Origin: Schizonepeta tenuifolia
Lineage: Eukaryota; Streptophyta; Magnoliopsida; Lamiales; Lamiaceae
Length of the DNA stretch: 64,000 bases
Direction of reading: 5' to 3'
NCBI GenBank assembly: GCA_029490685.1
Contig: CM055957.1
Span: forward strand, 68,029,294 to 68,093,293
Part shown: positions 21,614 through 32,379 of the stretch, in pieces
How the letters are laid out: every line of letters begins with the position of its first letter
Numbering within the stretch: the stretch's first letter is position 1
The notes under the pieces: model-generated
The model's input: only the letters and a program-made list of their open reading frames with translations
Told to the model about the DNA's origin: nothing
The model's database searches: none
Made by a program: the position numbers and the translations under genes

Positions 21614-22465
21614 TGTAAACATAAAATATGTATTTATTCAATAAACACAAATATGATTACAAATATACGAATTTCGAATATATGCGGGTTCAATCTCTAT
21701 TTGATCTTCCGATTCTTCTCTTCACTTTGACCCTCGAACGGTCTTCAAGCAGCCTTTGAGATTTTTTGTAGAAGTATGCCTCCTAGATCTCCTTGGACTT
21801 GATCTTCAAGCTTTGTAACGTTGATACGGATGACTTTCGTCTTGCTTCCGAAGTAAACGTTGAGCTTTGATCTTTGTGCTTGATGATGTTGACTTGATCT
21901 TTGAGGTTGATGGCGTTGACTTGAGCTTTGGGGTTCATGGTGTTGATGCGGAGGACGTTCGCCTTGTTTCCGAAGTAAACGTTGAGAGTCGAGCTTTATA
22001 ACGTTGACGTGGAGGACTTCCGCCTTGTTTCTGGATCAAACACCACTTGATATGATTCCGCCGAAGAACGTGTTGATTCCTACGAAGAACGCCTTGAATC
22101 TCGCTGGGACACCTTGAGTATTGAGAGAGAAATCTTGGAGAATTTCTCTCTTCAATTCTTGAGCTCTTGAAGATGATTTTTAAGTATGATTTAAAGTTGT
22201 GTGGAGACCTCTATTTATAGGGAAAAATATAGTGGACTTGGTGGGCTTTTAGGCTCCATCATGGGCTTGAGGGATGAGGTGGCGCGATCTCATTGGCTCT
22301 TAAATATTGATGTATATCTTTTACTTGTTCTCAAAGAAATAGATATTTATCACCATATAAAGATTATCAATTAAATAACTTATTTAATATGGATATCATA
22401 AGATTCCATGATAAAATAAAATATTAAAATCAATAAAATATTTCTTTAAATTTTCGATATCTATA
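21614..22465 (-). repeat. 3' LTR of the gag-only element (852 bp)
   Basis: It matches 24232-24966 closely but carries about 120 extra bases between two copies of CGAAGTAAACGTTGAG (around 21855-21985). Deletion between those direct repeats explains the shorter partner LTR. The last base pair is TA instead of CA. Confidence 0.88.
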
Positions 22466-23160
22466 AATGCCCCCTCGAGACTTGTTCATGGACGACTTCT
22501 CGTGAAAATGAATGAGTCTCGATAAATTTAAATTTGTTAGATAGTTTATACTCATACCAAGGAGTTCTTGAACTTCAACTTGTGAAAGTTTATACTCATA
22601 TTCAAGAGTTCTTGAATTTGCTAGAAAGTTTAAACTCGTTTCAAGGAGTTCTTTGAATTTGAAAGAAAGTTTATACTCGTTTCAAAGAGTTCTTGAATAT
22701 GTTAGAAAGTTTAAACTCGTTTCAAGGAGTCTTGAATTTGATAGAAAGTTTAAACTCGTTTCAAGGAGTCTTGAATTTGGACTTGATTTTAGATAGTTTA
22801 TACTCGTATCAAGGAGCATCCATTTGATTTTAATTGTAGACCTTTTATACTCGTGTCAATGAGTCTTCACTTGATTTGAATTTGTAAACATTTTATACTC
22901 GTATTAAGGAGTCTTTGACTTGGACGATTCTTCAAAAAAATTTGATTATAGTTTTAAGGAGGGGCGCTGTACACAGTTTATACTCATGCGGGCCAGGAGT
23001 AACATGCAGTTTAGGCTCATGTGTCATGGAGCGTTGTAGACAGTTTATGCTCTTATCAAGGAGCGTTTGAAGTTATTTCATTGAAAAGTTTAGACGGTTT
23101 TTGCTCGCATCTAGGAGCATTATAGACAGTTTAAGCTCTTATCAAGGAGCATTGACTTCA
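22466..23160. repeat. Degenerate tandem repeats in the gag-only element
   Basis: Copies of AGTTTATACTCGTTTCAAGG and variants recur roughly every 50-60 bp from about 22542 to 23150, more than ten times. The segment lies between the gag stop and the 3' LTR (minus-strand sense), where an autonomous element would have pol. Confidence 0.8.
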
Positions 23161-23166
23161 TGGATT

Positions 23167-24165
23167 CTACCAAGTATCAGAAGATTGATTTGTAGCATCT
23201 TCTTCGTCTTCACTTATAGCTTCTTCATCACTTGAACTTTCTTTAGGAGATTTGCCCCCATGGGTCGCTTCTTGATTTTCTTCAAAGTTGTGATCATCTT
23301 CAATTGAAAGATCTTCAACTCCATTTGCGATTATGCTCAACTCCATGTCATGAGCTCTTGTAGCCAATTCTTCGAAGGTCTTTGGCTGAATTCCTTTTAA
23401 GATATATTGAAGACTCCAATGCATGCCTTGAGTGCACATCTCAATTGCAGAAGTTTCAGACAAGCAATCTTTGCAATTTAAGCTTAAGTCCCTCCAACGA
23501 TTGATGTAGTCGATGACGGGCTCGTCTTTACATTGACTTGACTTTGTAAGCTCCACCATGCTCACCGTCCTTCGAGTGCTATAGAAGCGATTGAGGAATT
23601 CTTGCTCCAATTGCCCCCAACTATCAATTGAATTTGGCTGCAAGTCAGCACACCAATCAAAGGCATTGTCCTTCAAGGAACGCACGAACTGTTTCACCAT
23701 GTGATCTCCATATGTTCCAGCGTCGTTGCAAGTCTCCACGAAGTGGGCTATATGTTGCTTTGGATTTCCTTTGCCATCAAATTGTTGAAACTTTGGAGGC
23801 TAATAGCCGATCGGCATCTTCAAGCTTTCAATCCTTTGAGTGTATGGCTTGCTATAAGTCCATGATGATTTGGAGGTCCCTTCAAACTTGTCCTTGATTG
23901 TTTTCTTGATGAATGCTTTGAGTTGATCGGCATGCATCGATCCATTGGAAGAGACTTCAAGTTCCTTAGTCGGAGATTTGTCACCATCTTTTGGCTCCAT
24001 GAAAAGCTCAGCTTCTTGATCGTCCTTTGCTTGTTGGCTTATCGTATTCAAAGTATTTGCATTTTCCAGGTTTGCGAGTTGAACATCTCGTTCTTCTAAG
24101 CGTTTGGCAAGTCCTTCTGCAAGCTTTGTCAACTTCGCGATTTGCTCCTCAAGACTTGTAGACAT
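23167..24165 (-). pseudogene. gag of the gag-only LTR element
   Basis: From the ATG at 24165 the frame reads MSTSLEEQIAKLTKLAEGL (coiled coil), then a linker, then after a TAG at 23802-23800 a retrotransposon gag domain: GTYGDHMVKQFVRSLKDNAF, then DWC and QEFLNRFYSTRRTVSMVEL. It ends in an acidic tail (SSSDEEAISEDEEDATN) at 23167. No CCHC zinc knuckle or protease follows. The total is about 332 codons with a single stop, so this copy probably makes only the N-terminal piece unless the stop is read through. Gag would form the particle that packages the element RNA, with polymerase supplied from elsewhere. Confidence 0.85.
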
Positions 24166-24231
24166 CTTCTTTGGATTTGGCGAAGGGAAGAGATGAGAGG
24201 TAGAGATTGTCCCATCGGGCGTGCCAAAATT

Positions 24232-24966
24232 TGTAAACACAAAATATGTATTTATTCAATAAACACAAATATGATTACAAATATACGAATTTCGAATATA
24301 TGCGGGTTCAATCTCTATTTGATCCTCCGATTCTTCTCTTCACTTTGACCCTCGAACGGTCTTCAAGCAGCCTTTGAGATTTTTTGTAGAAGTATGCCTC
24401 CTAGATCTCCTTGGACTTGATCTTCAAGCTTTATAACGTTGATACGGATGACTTTCGTCTTGCTTCCGAAGTAAACGTTGAGAGTCGAGCTTTATAACGT
24501 TGACGTGGAGGACTTCCGCCTTGTTTCTGGATCAAACACCACTTGATATGATTACGCCGAAGAACGCGTTAATTCCTACGAAGAACGCCTTGAATCTCGC
24601 AGGGACACCTTGAGTATTGAGAGACAAATCTTGGAGAATTTCTCTCTTCAATTCTTGAGCTCTTGAAGATGATTTTTAGGTGTGATTTAAAGTTGTGTGG
24701 AGACCTCTATTTATAGGGAAAAATATGGTGGACTTGGTGGGCTTTTAGGCTCCATCATGGGCTTGAGGGATGAGGTGGCACGATCTCATTGGCTCTTAAA
24801 TATTGATGTATATCCTTTACTTGTTCCCAAAGAAATAGATATTTATCACCATATAAAGATATATTTGTCAATTAAATAACTTATTTAATATGGATATCAT
24901 AAGATTCCATGATAAAATAAAATATTAAAATCAATAAAATATTTCTTTAAATTTTCGATATCTACA
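24232..24966 (-). repeat. 5' LTR of the gag-only element (735 bp)
   Basis: It is a direct repeat of 21614-22465 lacking the ~120-bp internal segment. It borders the putative primer-binding site at its left edge and the TATAG duplication at its right. Confidence 0.88.
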
Positions 24967-24971
24967 TATAG

Positions 24972-25758
24972 TTTTCGAGAATAAATACAATTATGAATCG
25001 GTCATTTTAAGCTTCCGATAAAGAATAAAAAAACTTGGGAAAATGAATAAAACTTAGTAGTACAAGTTTTCGGAACATGCCCAAATTTTCTAGGGCATAT
25101 TGTTATATGGAATTATAACTAATTAAATTTAGCGCAATATGTTTCAAAATTAAATTGGGTGTGGATGAAAGTAAAATTTTGGAGTGGGTGTGAGTGAGAT
25201 CAATATTTCGGAAGGAAGTCTGAGTAGGAAAGAAATTTTGAAGGAAATCGGACAATGTTTTTTATATTTCAAGCTTGTATGTCTAGACATAGTATGTCCG
25301 AATAGAATTATTAATTTAAGAAAAAAAAGGTGTTTTAAATGGTGAGATTTTTATTTGTTCCCCAATTTACATCTAAATTGAAGTATAAAAATCAAACGTA
25401 CATTTAAGGGAGACTACTAATTAAACACTTTTGCTAGCAAATATGTACCGAAATTAGGTTGGCTCATATGTCTGCACATTAAAATATTGGTAAACACATT
25501 TTGGGAAAATAAAGATTAGCTTAATACAATCCACTAATTTTGTCTAACAGAAGATTTGTGACACCTGTTATACAAGTAGGCCTAGTATTAACTAATTTCT
25601 CACCTCTCTTCCATACACTTCCACATTTATTTGTTGTCTTACGTATTCAATTTCATGGTTCAGCTCACAGGTGCACGTTACAAGTTTATCACTATTGTCC
25701 ACTTGAAAACTGTCTACTGGTGAATGAATATTTTTGTCACAAACGGTCCCGAGTTCGA
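24972..25758. other. Non-coding spacer
   Basis: AT-rich with no supported gene; short frames here lack any recognisable motif. Confidence 0.5.
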
Positions 25759-25766
25759 TCTTCATT

Positions 25767-26483
25767 AGGGATGACAACGAGGTGAGTTTGGGGTGGGGAT
25801 CATTTTCCCATCTTTATACCTGCTTCAAAAATTAACCATATAACTGGCTTCATACCCATTTAAATCGGGGTGGAGTTCGGAGCGGGGATTATCCGGCGGG
25901 GAAGCGTCCATCAGGTAGACAGGTACCCATTTAGAAATATATTTTGTCCAAAATTTATAATTTTTATTAGAATTAGAAAAGTTATTCTTTCCTGAAAAAC
26001 AAGGAAAACAATAGTGGATAAAGTTAAAGCATGGAGACAACCTTATCTATAAGACAACTCCCCTCTTCTTTCCTCTCCTTTTCAATGTGGGATAAAAAAT
26101 AGTGAGAGGCGAGAAGAAATGAAGAGAAACAAGTTGTCCCATATTAAAAATGGATGGAGAACATAGAGAGAGTTGAGTTACATGAAGGATGAAAGGAAGC
26201 AATGGACATATGTCTACTTAATGTGGATTTTTTATTCTAATTGAATTTGAAATTTCATATTAATTAATAAATTTTGTTAATTATTAATATTAATGTTATT
26301 TTAAAAAGTTAAAAATACAAAAATTATTCGGGGTGGGTTCGGGGCATATATCTATATCCCCGCCCGCCCGCCCTGAACCCGACCCGAATATAGAAATTCA
26401 TATCCGTCCACGCCCCGTCTCCGAAATATTTACCCCAGCGGGTACCAGCAAGGACACGGGTTTGCTGGTATAATTGTCCCTCC
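25767..26483. mobile_element. hAT-type non-autonomous element, 717 bp, TSD TCTTCATT
   Basis: It opens AGGGATGACAACGAGG and closes ATTGTCCCTCC, which are imperfect inverted ends. The 8-bp duplication TCTTCATT is present at 25759-25766 and 26484-26491. Both ends carry GGGGTGGG/CCCGCCC-rich subterminal blocks, as in related plant hAT MITEs. There is no transposase. Confidence 0.85.
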
Positions 26484-26499
26484 TCTTCATTAACGTTTA

Positions 26500-26722
26500 G
26501 TGTTCGTTTGGTTCAAGTAGAAAAGTTGAAATTAAGTGAATGAAATCAAGTCAATGAGAAAATGATTTTTGTTACTCTTCTAGTTTGGAGGGTAACCTTT
26601 TGGAGGTTTAGGTTACCCTAAAGTAAGGATAATGGTTAACCCAGTGCCCAAACCAAACAAAAAGTAATAGCATATCGGTTCTCCCCCTTTCCATACCCAA
26701 AGATGCCCAACCAAACATGAGC
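26500..26722. mobile_element. Tourist-like (PIF/Harbinger) MITE, about 223 bp
   Basis: It starts GTGTTCGTTTGGTT and ends AACCAAACATGAGC, the common plant Tourist-type terminal motif. Internal GGGTAACC and GGTTACCC words are also inverted. The flanking 3-bp duplication is not exact (TTA and TCA). It lies 9 bp from the target duplication of the hAT element. Confidence 0.55.
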
Positions 26723-28092
26723 TCAATAGATCGAGTATGTTGCACCAGAATTTTCGAATGTAATATACCTTTTTTTTTCCTGTGTGATTTGCATGTATTT
26801 ACACCCGAGCGCGTAGCTAGAGATTAATTAGAGACTAGCTAGGAAGCTAGATTGATTAATTTGATTCGATAAGAAAAGATTATATTCAAGAGGTGATCAA
26901 TTAAGATGGAGGAGTAGATGATTAATAGACAAGGTAGCGCCCACTAGCATGTGGGCATTTGAATGAATGAATTACTTATAAGCAGCCACATGGCTTAAGA
27001 AATAATCACCATAACGTGCACATAACAAACACACCAGAACTAATTAGTCCCCTTAGGCCTTAACCCTACCCTAATCTGTGTGTGTATGTGAGATTAGATG
27101 GATTATTATCGGCTTTTACATTAAGTGCATATATATCGGTTAATTAAATTAATTAAATCCATGACAAGATGGTTGAACCATAATATAGATTGATCGCGAG
27201 GTTATGCTCTACCTAATTGGTTGGACCTTGAATTTTTGTAACATCTATTTTCCTCTCTCGATCTAGTTAACTAACATACCCAATTTTTAATTTTTTTTTA
27301 ACTCTTTAATTAGTTTATTCACTAATTCACTTTCTTTCTTTGTTTGTTTTTTTTTTTTGTGGTTTTTTTTTTAACTATAAAATGAGATTGTATTTTCCGA
27401 AACATACACCATTCTTTGAAAGTCAAGAAATAACAATGCTAACAGAAGTTGTTATTAATAATTAAATTAGAAGAAATTATATTTGGTTTTGGTCGTACTA
27501 CAGCAAGATACCTTTAGGTATATTTAAATAATTAAATAAGTGTATGTTTATAAATATATTAATTTGTGTTCTTTTAATACGGAAGTTTTCAAGTGTTGCC
27601 CAAACAGCAATTTCTTTTGAATAATATTTGACCTGTATATAAGAAAAATAGTGTTTTTCAAAATTTCATCTGTATATTGTATCTTGATTGTGTATACTAT
27701 GTTTATACAAAAATATAATGATTTAGTCGAGATTAAGTTTCCTAATATTAATTAAAATTCTTAACATATGTATGATATTTATCTATTAGATTTTTGCTTT
27801 TTTACGTGCGACAGGAGTACGTAACATTTGCAATTTTTTTAAAATAAAACTCCAGTTTTCAGTAGTTGGACACGAGCGAAATGTACGTAATTAAATGACT
27901 TGTCACATTATATGAGCCAATATCACTAAGGACGACAATAAAAAGGCTTTATTATCAATTTCAAATTTTTTCTTTTGACTCGTATAATATTGTAGATCTA
28001 TGATATTTCGTATTACGTCCTATGTACTGTGTACACACTTCAAGAAAGTATTATAATTATTGGTGCTTTTATAATATTATTATATATAATCA
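26723..28092. other. Non-coding spacer
   Basis: AT-rich, with T-runs near 27350. No gene or complete repeat could be supported. Confidence 0.5.
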
Positions 28093-28100
28093 GCCGAGAT

Positions 28101-28774
28101 TAGGGATGACAATGGATCGGGTACCCACCCATTAAGCATTTCCCAAACCCAAACCCATGAAAAATTTCAATACGCAAACCCGATTAAAAAATAATTTTAA
28201 AACCCATACCAGACCCGAACCCGTTGGATAATACCCGTTTATTACCCGTTAAAAACTCGAATACTAAAAAGTAAACATCAAATAACAAAATATTATAAAT
28301 ATGATTAAAACATAAACATCAGCAGAAAATTTCACTAAAATTAATCTCAAAGCAAAGTACTACGAACTTACAAAATCTTAAAACATAACTAAAAGTATGA
28401 ATTATTGATGTTACGTTGTCATTGTGTCCTCATATTTCGAAAGTAGATTTACAAAAGTAGAGGAGAAACATTAAAGACTTGACTCTTACGGAATGTGTGT
28501 GCGCGTTAAGAAAATCAGATAAAACCCTAAATATACTAATATTTATAATTATATAATAAATTATACATATAATAATATCTTTTATCTTATATATATAAAT
28601 GGGTTTGGGTAGCGGGTACCCGGAGGTAATTACCCAAACCCGACCCAAACCCGTGACGGGTTTGCATGTTTCGACCCAAACCCGTCCCAAAATCATATAA
28701 TATTTTCCAAACCCGTCCCATCAGGATTTGGGAAGTGCGAGTACCCACAAAAACCCGACCCGTTGCCATTCCTA
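28101..28774. mobile_element. hAT-type non-autonomous element, 674 bp, TSD GCCGAGAT
   Basis: It begins TAGGGATGACAATGGATCGG and ends CCATTCCTA preceded by ACCCGACCCGTTG, giving inverted ends of about 20 bp. The exact 8-bp duplication GCCGAGAT lies at 28093-28100 and 28775-28782. ACCCAAACCC / GGGTTTGGGT blocks fill the subterminal regions. There is no transposase. It belongs to the same family as the relic at 19667. Confidence 0.9.
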
Positions 28775-28782
28775 GCCGAGAT

Positions 28783-29278
28783 GTGGATAATGGTTAGTGT
28801 TAATTAATCAGTCATATTAGAAACTAAAAAAGTGAAAATGTTAAAGGTTGTAAGTAGGTGGGGTGAGAAATTAATTAGTAAAATGGAGATGCAAGCGAGA
28901 GTGAGGTGATGATAGCAAGAAACAGCTTCGAAAAAAATGCATATTTTAAGAAGAAGAAAAGATGGAAATACAGATAGATATACAGATGGGTTGGTTTGGC
29001 AGTTACCACACCTATCTTTCCTATCCATTTATTCCTCTCTCATTTGATTAATTGAAACTGGAAAGACAAATTTTTTATTTATCTTTTTTTGTAAGATGAT
29101 TTGCTAATGCAACCTTAATTCATGACTTTTGCTAGTCATGCCTCAACCCTCTATACCCTTTTGTCTACCTTGTGGGAGTGTTAACACTTAAGAGGTTGAT
29201 ATTCTAGTCACTAAAGATCTGACATCTCAATTTGTTATTACATCACAAAAAAATTATCAATTTTTGTACCGTATAATC
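28783..29278. other. Non-coding spacer
   Basis: No supported gene; small minus-strand frames have no recognisable domain. Confidence 0.5.
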
Positions 29279-29280
29279 TA

Positions 29281-29596
29281 CTTCCTCCGGTTCCCAAATC
29301 TTTTCCTAGGAGGAAGTGGCACGGGTATTAAGGAAAAAATTGTTGAGTTAGTTATGAGTAGATAAAAAGTGATTAAATTTGTTGTGAGTGGAGAAAGGGT
29401 CCCACATTAAGGGTAGTGATATATTAATTAATTGAGATAGTGGTGGGTCATATGTGGTATTTTAGGTAAATAAGTTGATAAAGTAAGGATAAGAGATAAT
29501 AATTTGTTGTGGGATAGTGTCCAAAAATAGGTAGAAAAAAACTTGGAGATCATCCCAAAAAAGAAAGATAGGAAGAAACTTGGGGACCGGAGGTAG
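29281..29596. mobile_element. Stowaway-like MITE, 316 bp, TSD TA
   Basis: The left end CTTCCTCCGGTTCCCAAAT and the inverse of the right end CTACCTCCGGTCCCCAAGT match the Stowaway (Tc1/mariner) consensus beginning CTCCCTCCG. TA duplicates flank it at 29279-29280 and 29597-29598. A short minus-strand ORF overlapping its right end is coincidental. It is the element closest to the 3' side of the zinc-finger gene. Confidence 0.85.
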
Positions 29597-29968
29597 TAAA
29601 TAGCTAGTGAGGCTGTGGTGATACAGTAAAGAAAAAGAAGCAAGTTGAAATCTTTTGTTTTAGTTTTTTTTTTTTCATTCAAATTCAAATTAATTACACT
29701 AAGCATACAAAAGGACAACGTGAAAAGATGCCACGTCACTCCCATTTCGTGAATGAAAGGCAACCATGAATAGTAAGCTAGTAACCACTTACTCACTCAA
29801 AGAATTCAACTTAAAACGATAAAATAAAGAAAGGAATTAATAACAAAACAATAATGAATAAATGGGACTCAATAAATTTATAATGGGGTAAAAAAGAAAC
29901 CCAAAAAATATTGTTGGTAAGAAATAATTATTCACATGATCAAATGTCAACCCCAATTTTCCTCCTAT
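29597..29968. other. 3' flank of the zinc-finger gene
   Basis: AT-rich DNA downstream of the minus-strand gene, presumably containing its 3' UTR. No terminator motif can be fixed with confidence. Confidence 0.4.
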
Positions 29969-30811
29969 CTAGTAGTGGCAATCCACCAGCGCGGCGGCGG
30001 AGAAGAAAACGTGCGGCGGCTGTGGTTTCTCCTCCTCCGGCGGCGCCGGGAGGTTGAGATCCAACGCTAACATATTCCTGGCCTTCTCTCCACCTTCATG
30101 CGACGACGACGTGGTATTGTTATCGACGCTCGTCGGAATCCTAGGCGCCGCCGCCGGCCTGTGCCGCCGCATGTGGCCGCCGAGAGCTTGCCCCGATCCG
30201 AATTCCGACCCGCAAATCGAACACTCATGCATTTTGGGCTTGCTCGGATCACTTTGAAAACTTTTGCTTTGCGATTGTGTTGCTGATATAGCGGTTAATC
30301 TTCTGAAATGCCCTTCTCCTTCGTCGTCCTGATCATCTGACGGCGGCGGCGACTTCCTCTGATCAGCTTCGACGGCGGTTTTCGGCCTCTTGTGGCTGGC
30401 CCTGTGGCCGCCCAACGCTTGAAATGATGGGAAAGTTCTGTTGCAAGTCTTGCACTCATAGACGTAGATGCCTACTTTTCCGGCGGTGGTGGAGGCCATC
30501 TCGGCGAATTTCCGACTGCTGAACTTATTCTCCGCCGCCGCTGTCTTGATTTCTTCTGGCTGTGGAGGGGAATTCCCACGTGCGAGGAGAATCAAACAGT
30601 TGGCCATGTCTTGGTCTTCTTCTGTGCTTGTTGATATCCCGCTTGAGGTGGTGGGGGATGATGATGATACGAATGAGTTGTAGAAATCGGCGGCGCCACC
30701 GCCGTTTGAGGAGGTGGAGGAGGACGGCCTTTGCCGCTTGGTGCGCTTCCCTTTTACGATCATCTGATCGTTGGATGCCGAAAACTCCTCCAAGATTTCC
30801 AAATTCATCAT
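29969..30811 (-). CDS. ZAT5: C2H2 zinc-finger transcriptional repressor, ZAT5-like
   Basis: An intronless 280-residue protein with the layout of plant C1-2i zinc-finger factors. It has a basic nuclear signal KGKRTKRQR (residues 20-28), an L-box DMANCLILLARG (68-79), and two QALGGH fingers at 118-140 (CKTCNRTFPSFQALGGHRASH) and 195-217 (CSICGSEFGSGQALGGHMRRH). An EAR repression motif LDLNLPAP lies at 250-257, and the protein ends in DCHY. The fingers bind DNA and the EAR motif recruits co-repressors; family members act in stress responses. The B-box, L-box and C-terminal DCHY favour ZAT5 over ZAT10 or ZAT12. I start at ATG 30811; the frame is open upstream but has no earlier ATG. The frame is intact, and this is the only convincing host gene in the window. 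Confidence 0.93.
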   Translation of the reverse strand: MMNLEILEEFSASNDQMIVKGKRTKRQRPSSSTSSNGGGAADFYNSFVSSSSPTTSSGISTSTEEDQDMANCLILLARGNSPPQPEEIKTAAAENKFSSRKFAEMASTTAGKVGIYVYECKTCNRTFPSFQALGGHRASHKRPKTAVEADQRKSPPPSDDQDDEGEGHFRRLTAISATQSQSKSFQSDPSKPKMHECSICGSEFGSGQALGGHMRRHRPAAAPRIPTSVDNNTTSSSHEGGEKARNMLALDLNLPAPPEEEKPQPPHVFFSAAALVDCHY

Positions 30812-30996
30812 CCCAAAATCGAAAACAATATAAATATATATAGAAGCAAAAGGAAAGAAATTAAAGAAACTTGGAAAAGACACTATTATTGAGTGGAAGT
30901 GTGAGAAAGTGAAGAGAGAGAGCGATGAGAGAAATCGAGTATGAGAGGTAGTGATTAGTAGTGAGGCCTAAAATAAACACGCACACACTCATACAC

Positions 30997-31049
<53 letters not shown>
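30812..31049 (-). promoter_or_regulatory. Leader and proximal promoter region of the ZAT5-like gene
   Basis: On the plus strand a GA-rich tract (30905-30960; CT-rich leader on the coding strand) is followed upstream by a TA repeat of about 24 units (31001-31049). A TATATATTTATA-like word lies only 18-30 bp before the ATG and is probably part of the leader. The true TATA box may lie in or near the TA repeat. Confidence 0.5.
31001..31049. repeat. (TA)n microsatellite
   Basis: About 24 uninterrupted TA units roughly 190 bp upstream of the zinc-finger start codon. It is likely to vary in length between individuals. Confidence 0.92.
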
Positions 31050-31051
<2 letters not shown>

Positions 31052-32346
31052 TTATAGTAGTAAAAGGTAAGAAATATGGTGGCGTTTAAAGCCGCCCCTC
31101 GTGAATAATACTGAACAGTTGAGCTTAAGCCAACCAATGTTTCTTGCTTGAGTTTCCAACCAAAAAGTTGTTTAGATGAATCTCTCATCTGTTTTTCTTT
31201 TTCCTCCACCTTCTTAACAAAACTCATTTTGATTGTATTTACTTTTCGTTCGAATTAAAATTCTTCATTTCTATCGTTAAAATTAATCTAAATATTCATT
31301 ATGGATATATCATGCATCATCGGCCAGTTCAAATAATAGTTTCAGATTCAAATATTGTATACACACAAATTTGACTGGCATTTAATTAATATGCTCATTA
31401 ATTGGTTAGTTCAGTCAGAGGCTTTGATGTACGTTATAGTAGGTTATGCTGAGAAATTCATGGGGTGTTATATGGTCCCTCAGAATTTATTGTTTGTTAT
31501 ATTCTTTAAAGAAGTCATAAATAAATTGAATTGTTAAGAAAATGCAGCTCATTGTTACCAATACGGTCTTCTGTTTCTTGGATCTCCATCTCCTTAGCGT
31601 TCCCACGAATTCAAAAAAAAAAAACCATCATTATCCTAGCATACATATACAGAAAGTACTTCATCTATTTCAAAATCGTGTTTCGTACTAGTTTTTATCC
31701 AAATCGTAAAGTGTTGAAACACTCGATGATAATCTGTCAAGGTAGTGCGGTGTAGTATATCACCACCTTATTTGGTGGTGTAGTGGTCCCACTTGCGTGC
31801 GGAGTAGTGGTCACACCTTTGCGTGGTATAGAGATCTCACCTATATGACGGTGTAGTGATTTATTTGATAGTAGATATATATCTCATTATAAAATTCTCT
31901 AAAAAAAAGTAATGAATGAAAATCAAAATAATCATTTATTTAAAATTTAATAAATCTTTATTTAAGAGGTGCACAAGCAGCACAATATAATATACTAGTG
32001 CGATCATAAAAATTAGTACTAGTAAAAAAAATTAATCTAGCTAGGAGGGTACGTATGTAATTGAGAATAGGAATCAGTTAAATTTGGTGGTATGATAATT
32101 AATAGAAATCGGTTTCAATTAGAGAGTGTGTTAATCTCACTTGTCATCACATTTTGCCAGCGAAAGTGAGAAATAAACACAAGCATTAAAGTAAGGGGGT
32201 TTGCACGTTAAAGGCATGCTCCACCTCATTCACTCCATCTCTTCTTAAACTTAAAGAAAAGTATACTAGAGAGAGAGAGAGAGTGGGAGAGAGAGAGAGA
32301 GAATCGGTTGCCTTTCAAGCAAACCCCATCACTTCTTTTCATCAAC

Positions 32347-32379
<33 letters not shown>

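Larger units (their letters stand above)
21614..24966 (-). mobile_element. Complete gag-only LTR retrotransposon (TR-GAG-like), TSD TATAG
   Basis: Two direct LTRs flank one gag frame on the minus strand, so 24232-24966 is the 5' LTR and 21614-22465 the 3' LTR. LTRs begin TGTAAACA on the plus strand; the right one ends TCTACA and the left one CTATA. The 5-bp duplication TATAG sits at 21609-21613 and 24967-24971. Next to the 5' LTR on the minus strand is TTTTGGCACGCCCGATGGGA, a plausible primer-binding site. There is no protease, RT, RNase H or integrase, so it depends on another element. Plant TR-GAG elements have this structure. The LTRs are nearly identical over their shared length, indicating a fairly young insertion. 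Confidence 0.88.

Noticed and set aside
29428..29796. 122-codon minus-strand ORF downstream of the zinc-finger gene
   Set aside because: It overlaps the Stowaway MITE and AT-rich flank, and its Leu/Phe/Ser-rich peptide has no motif.
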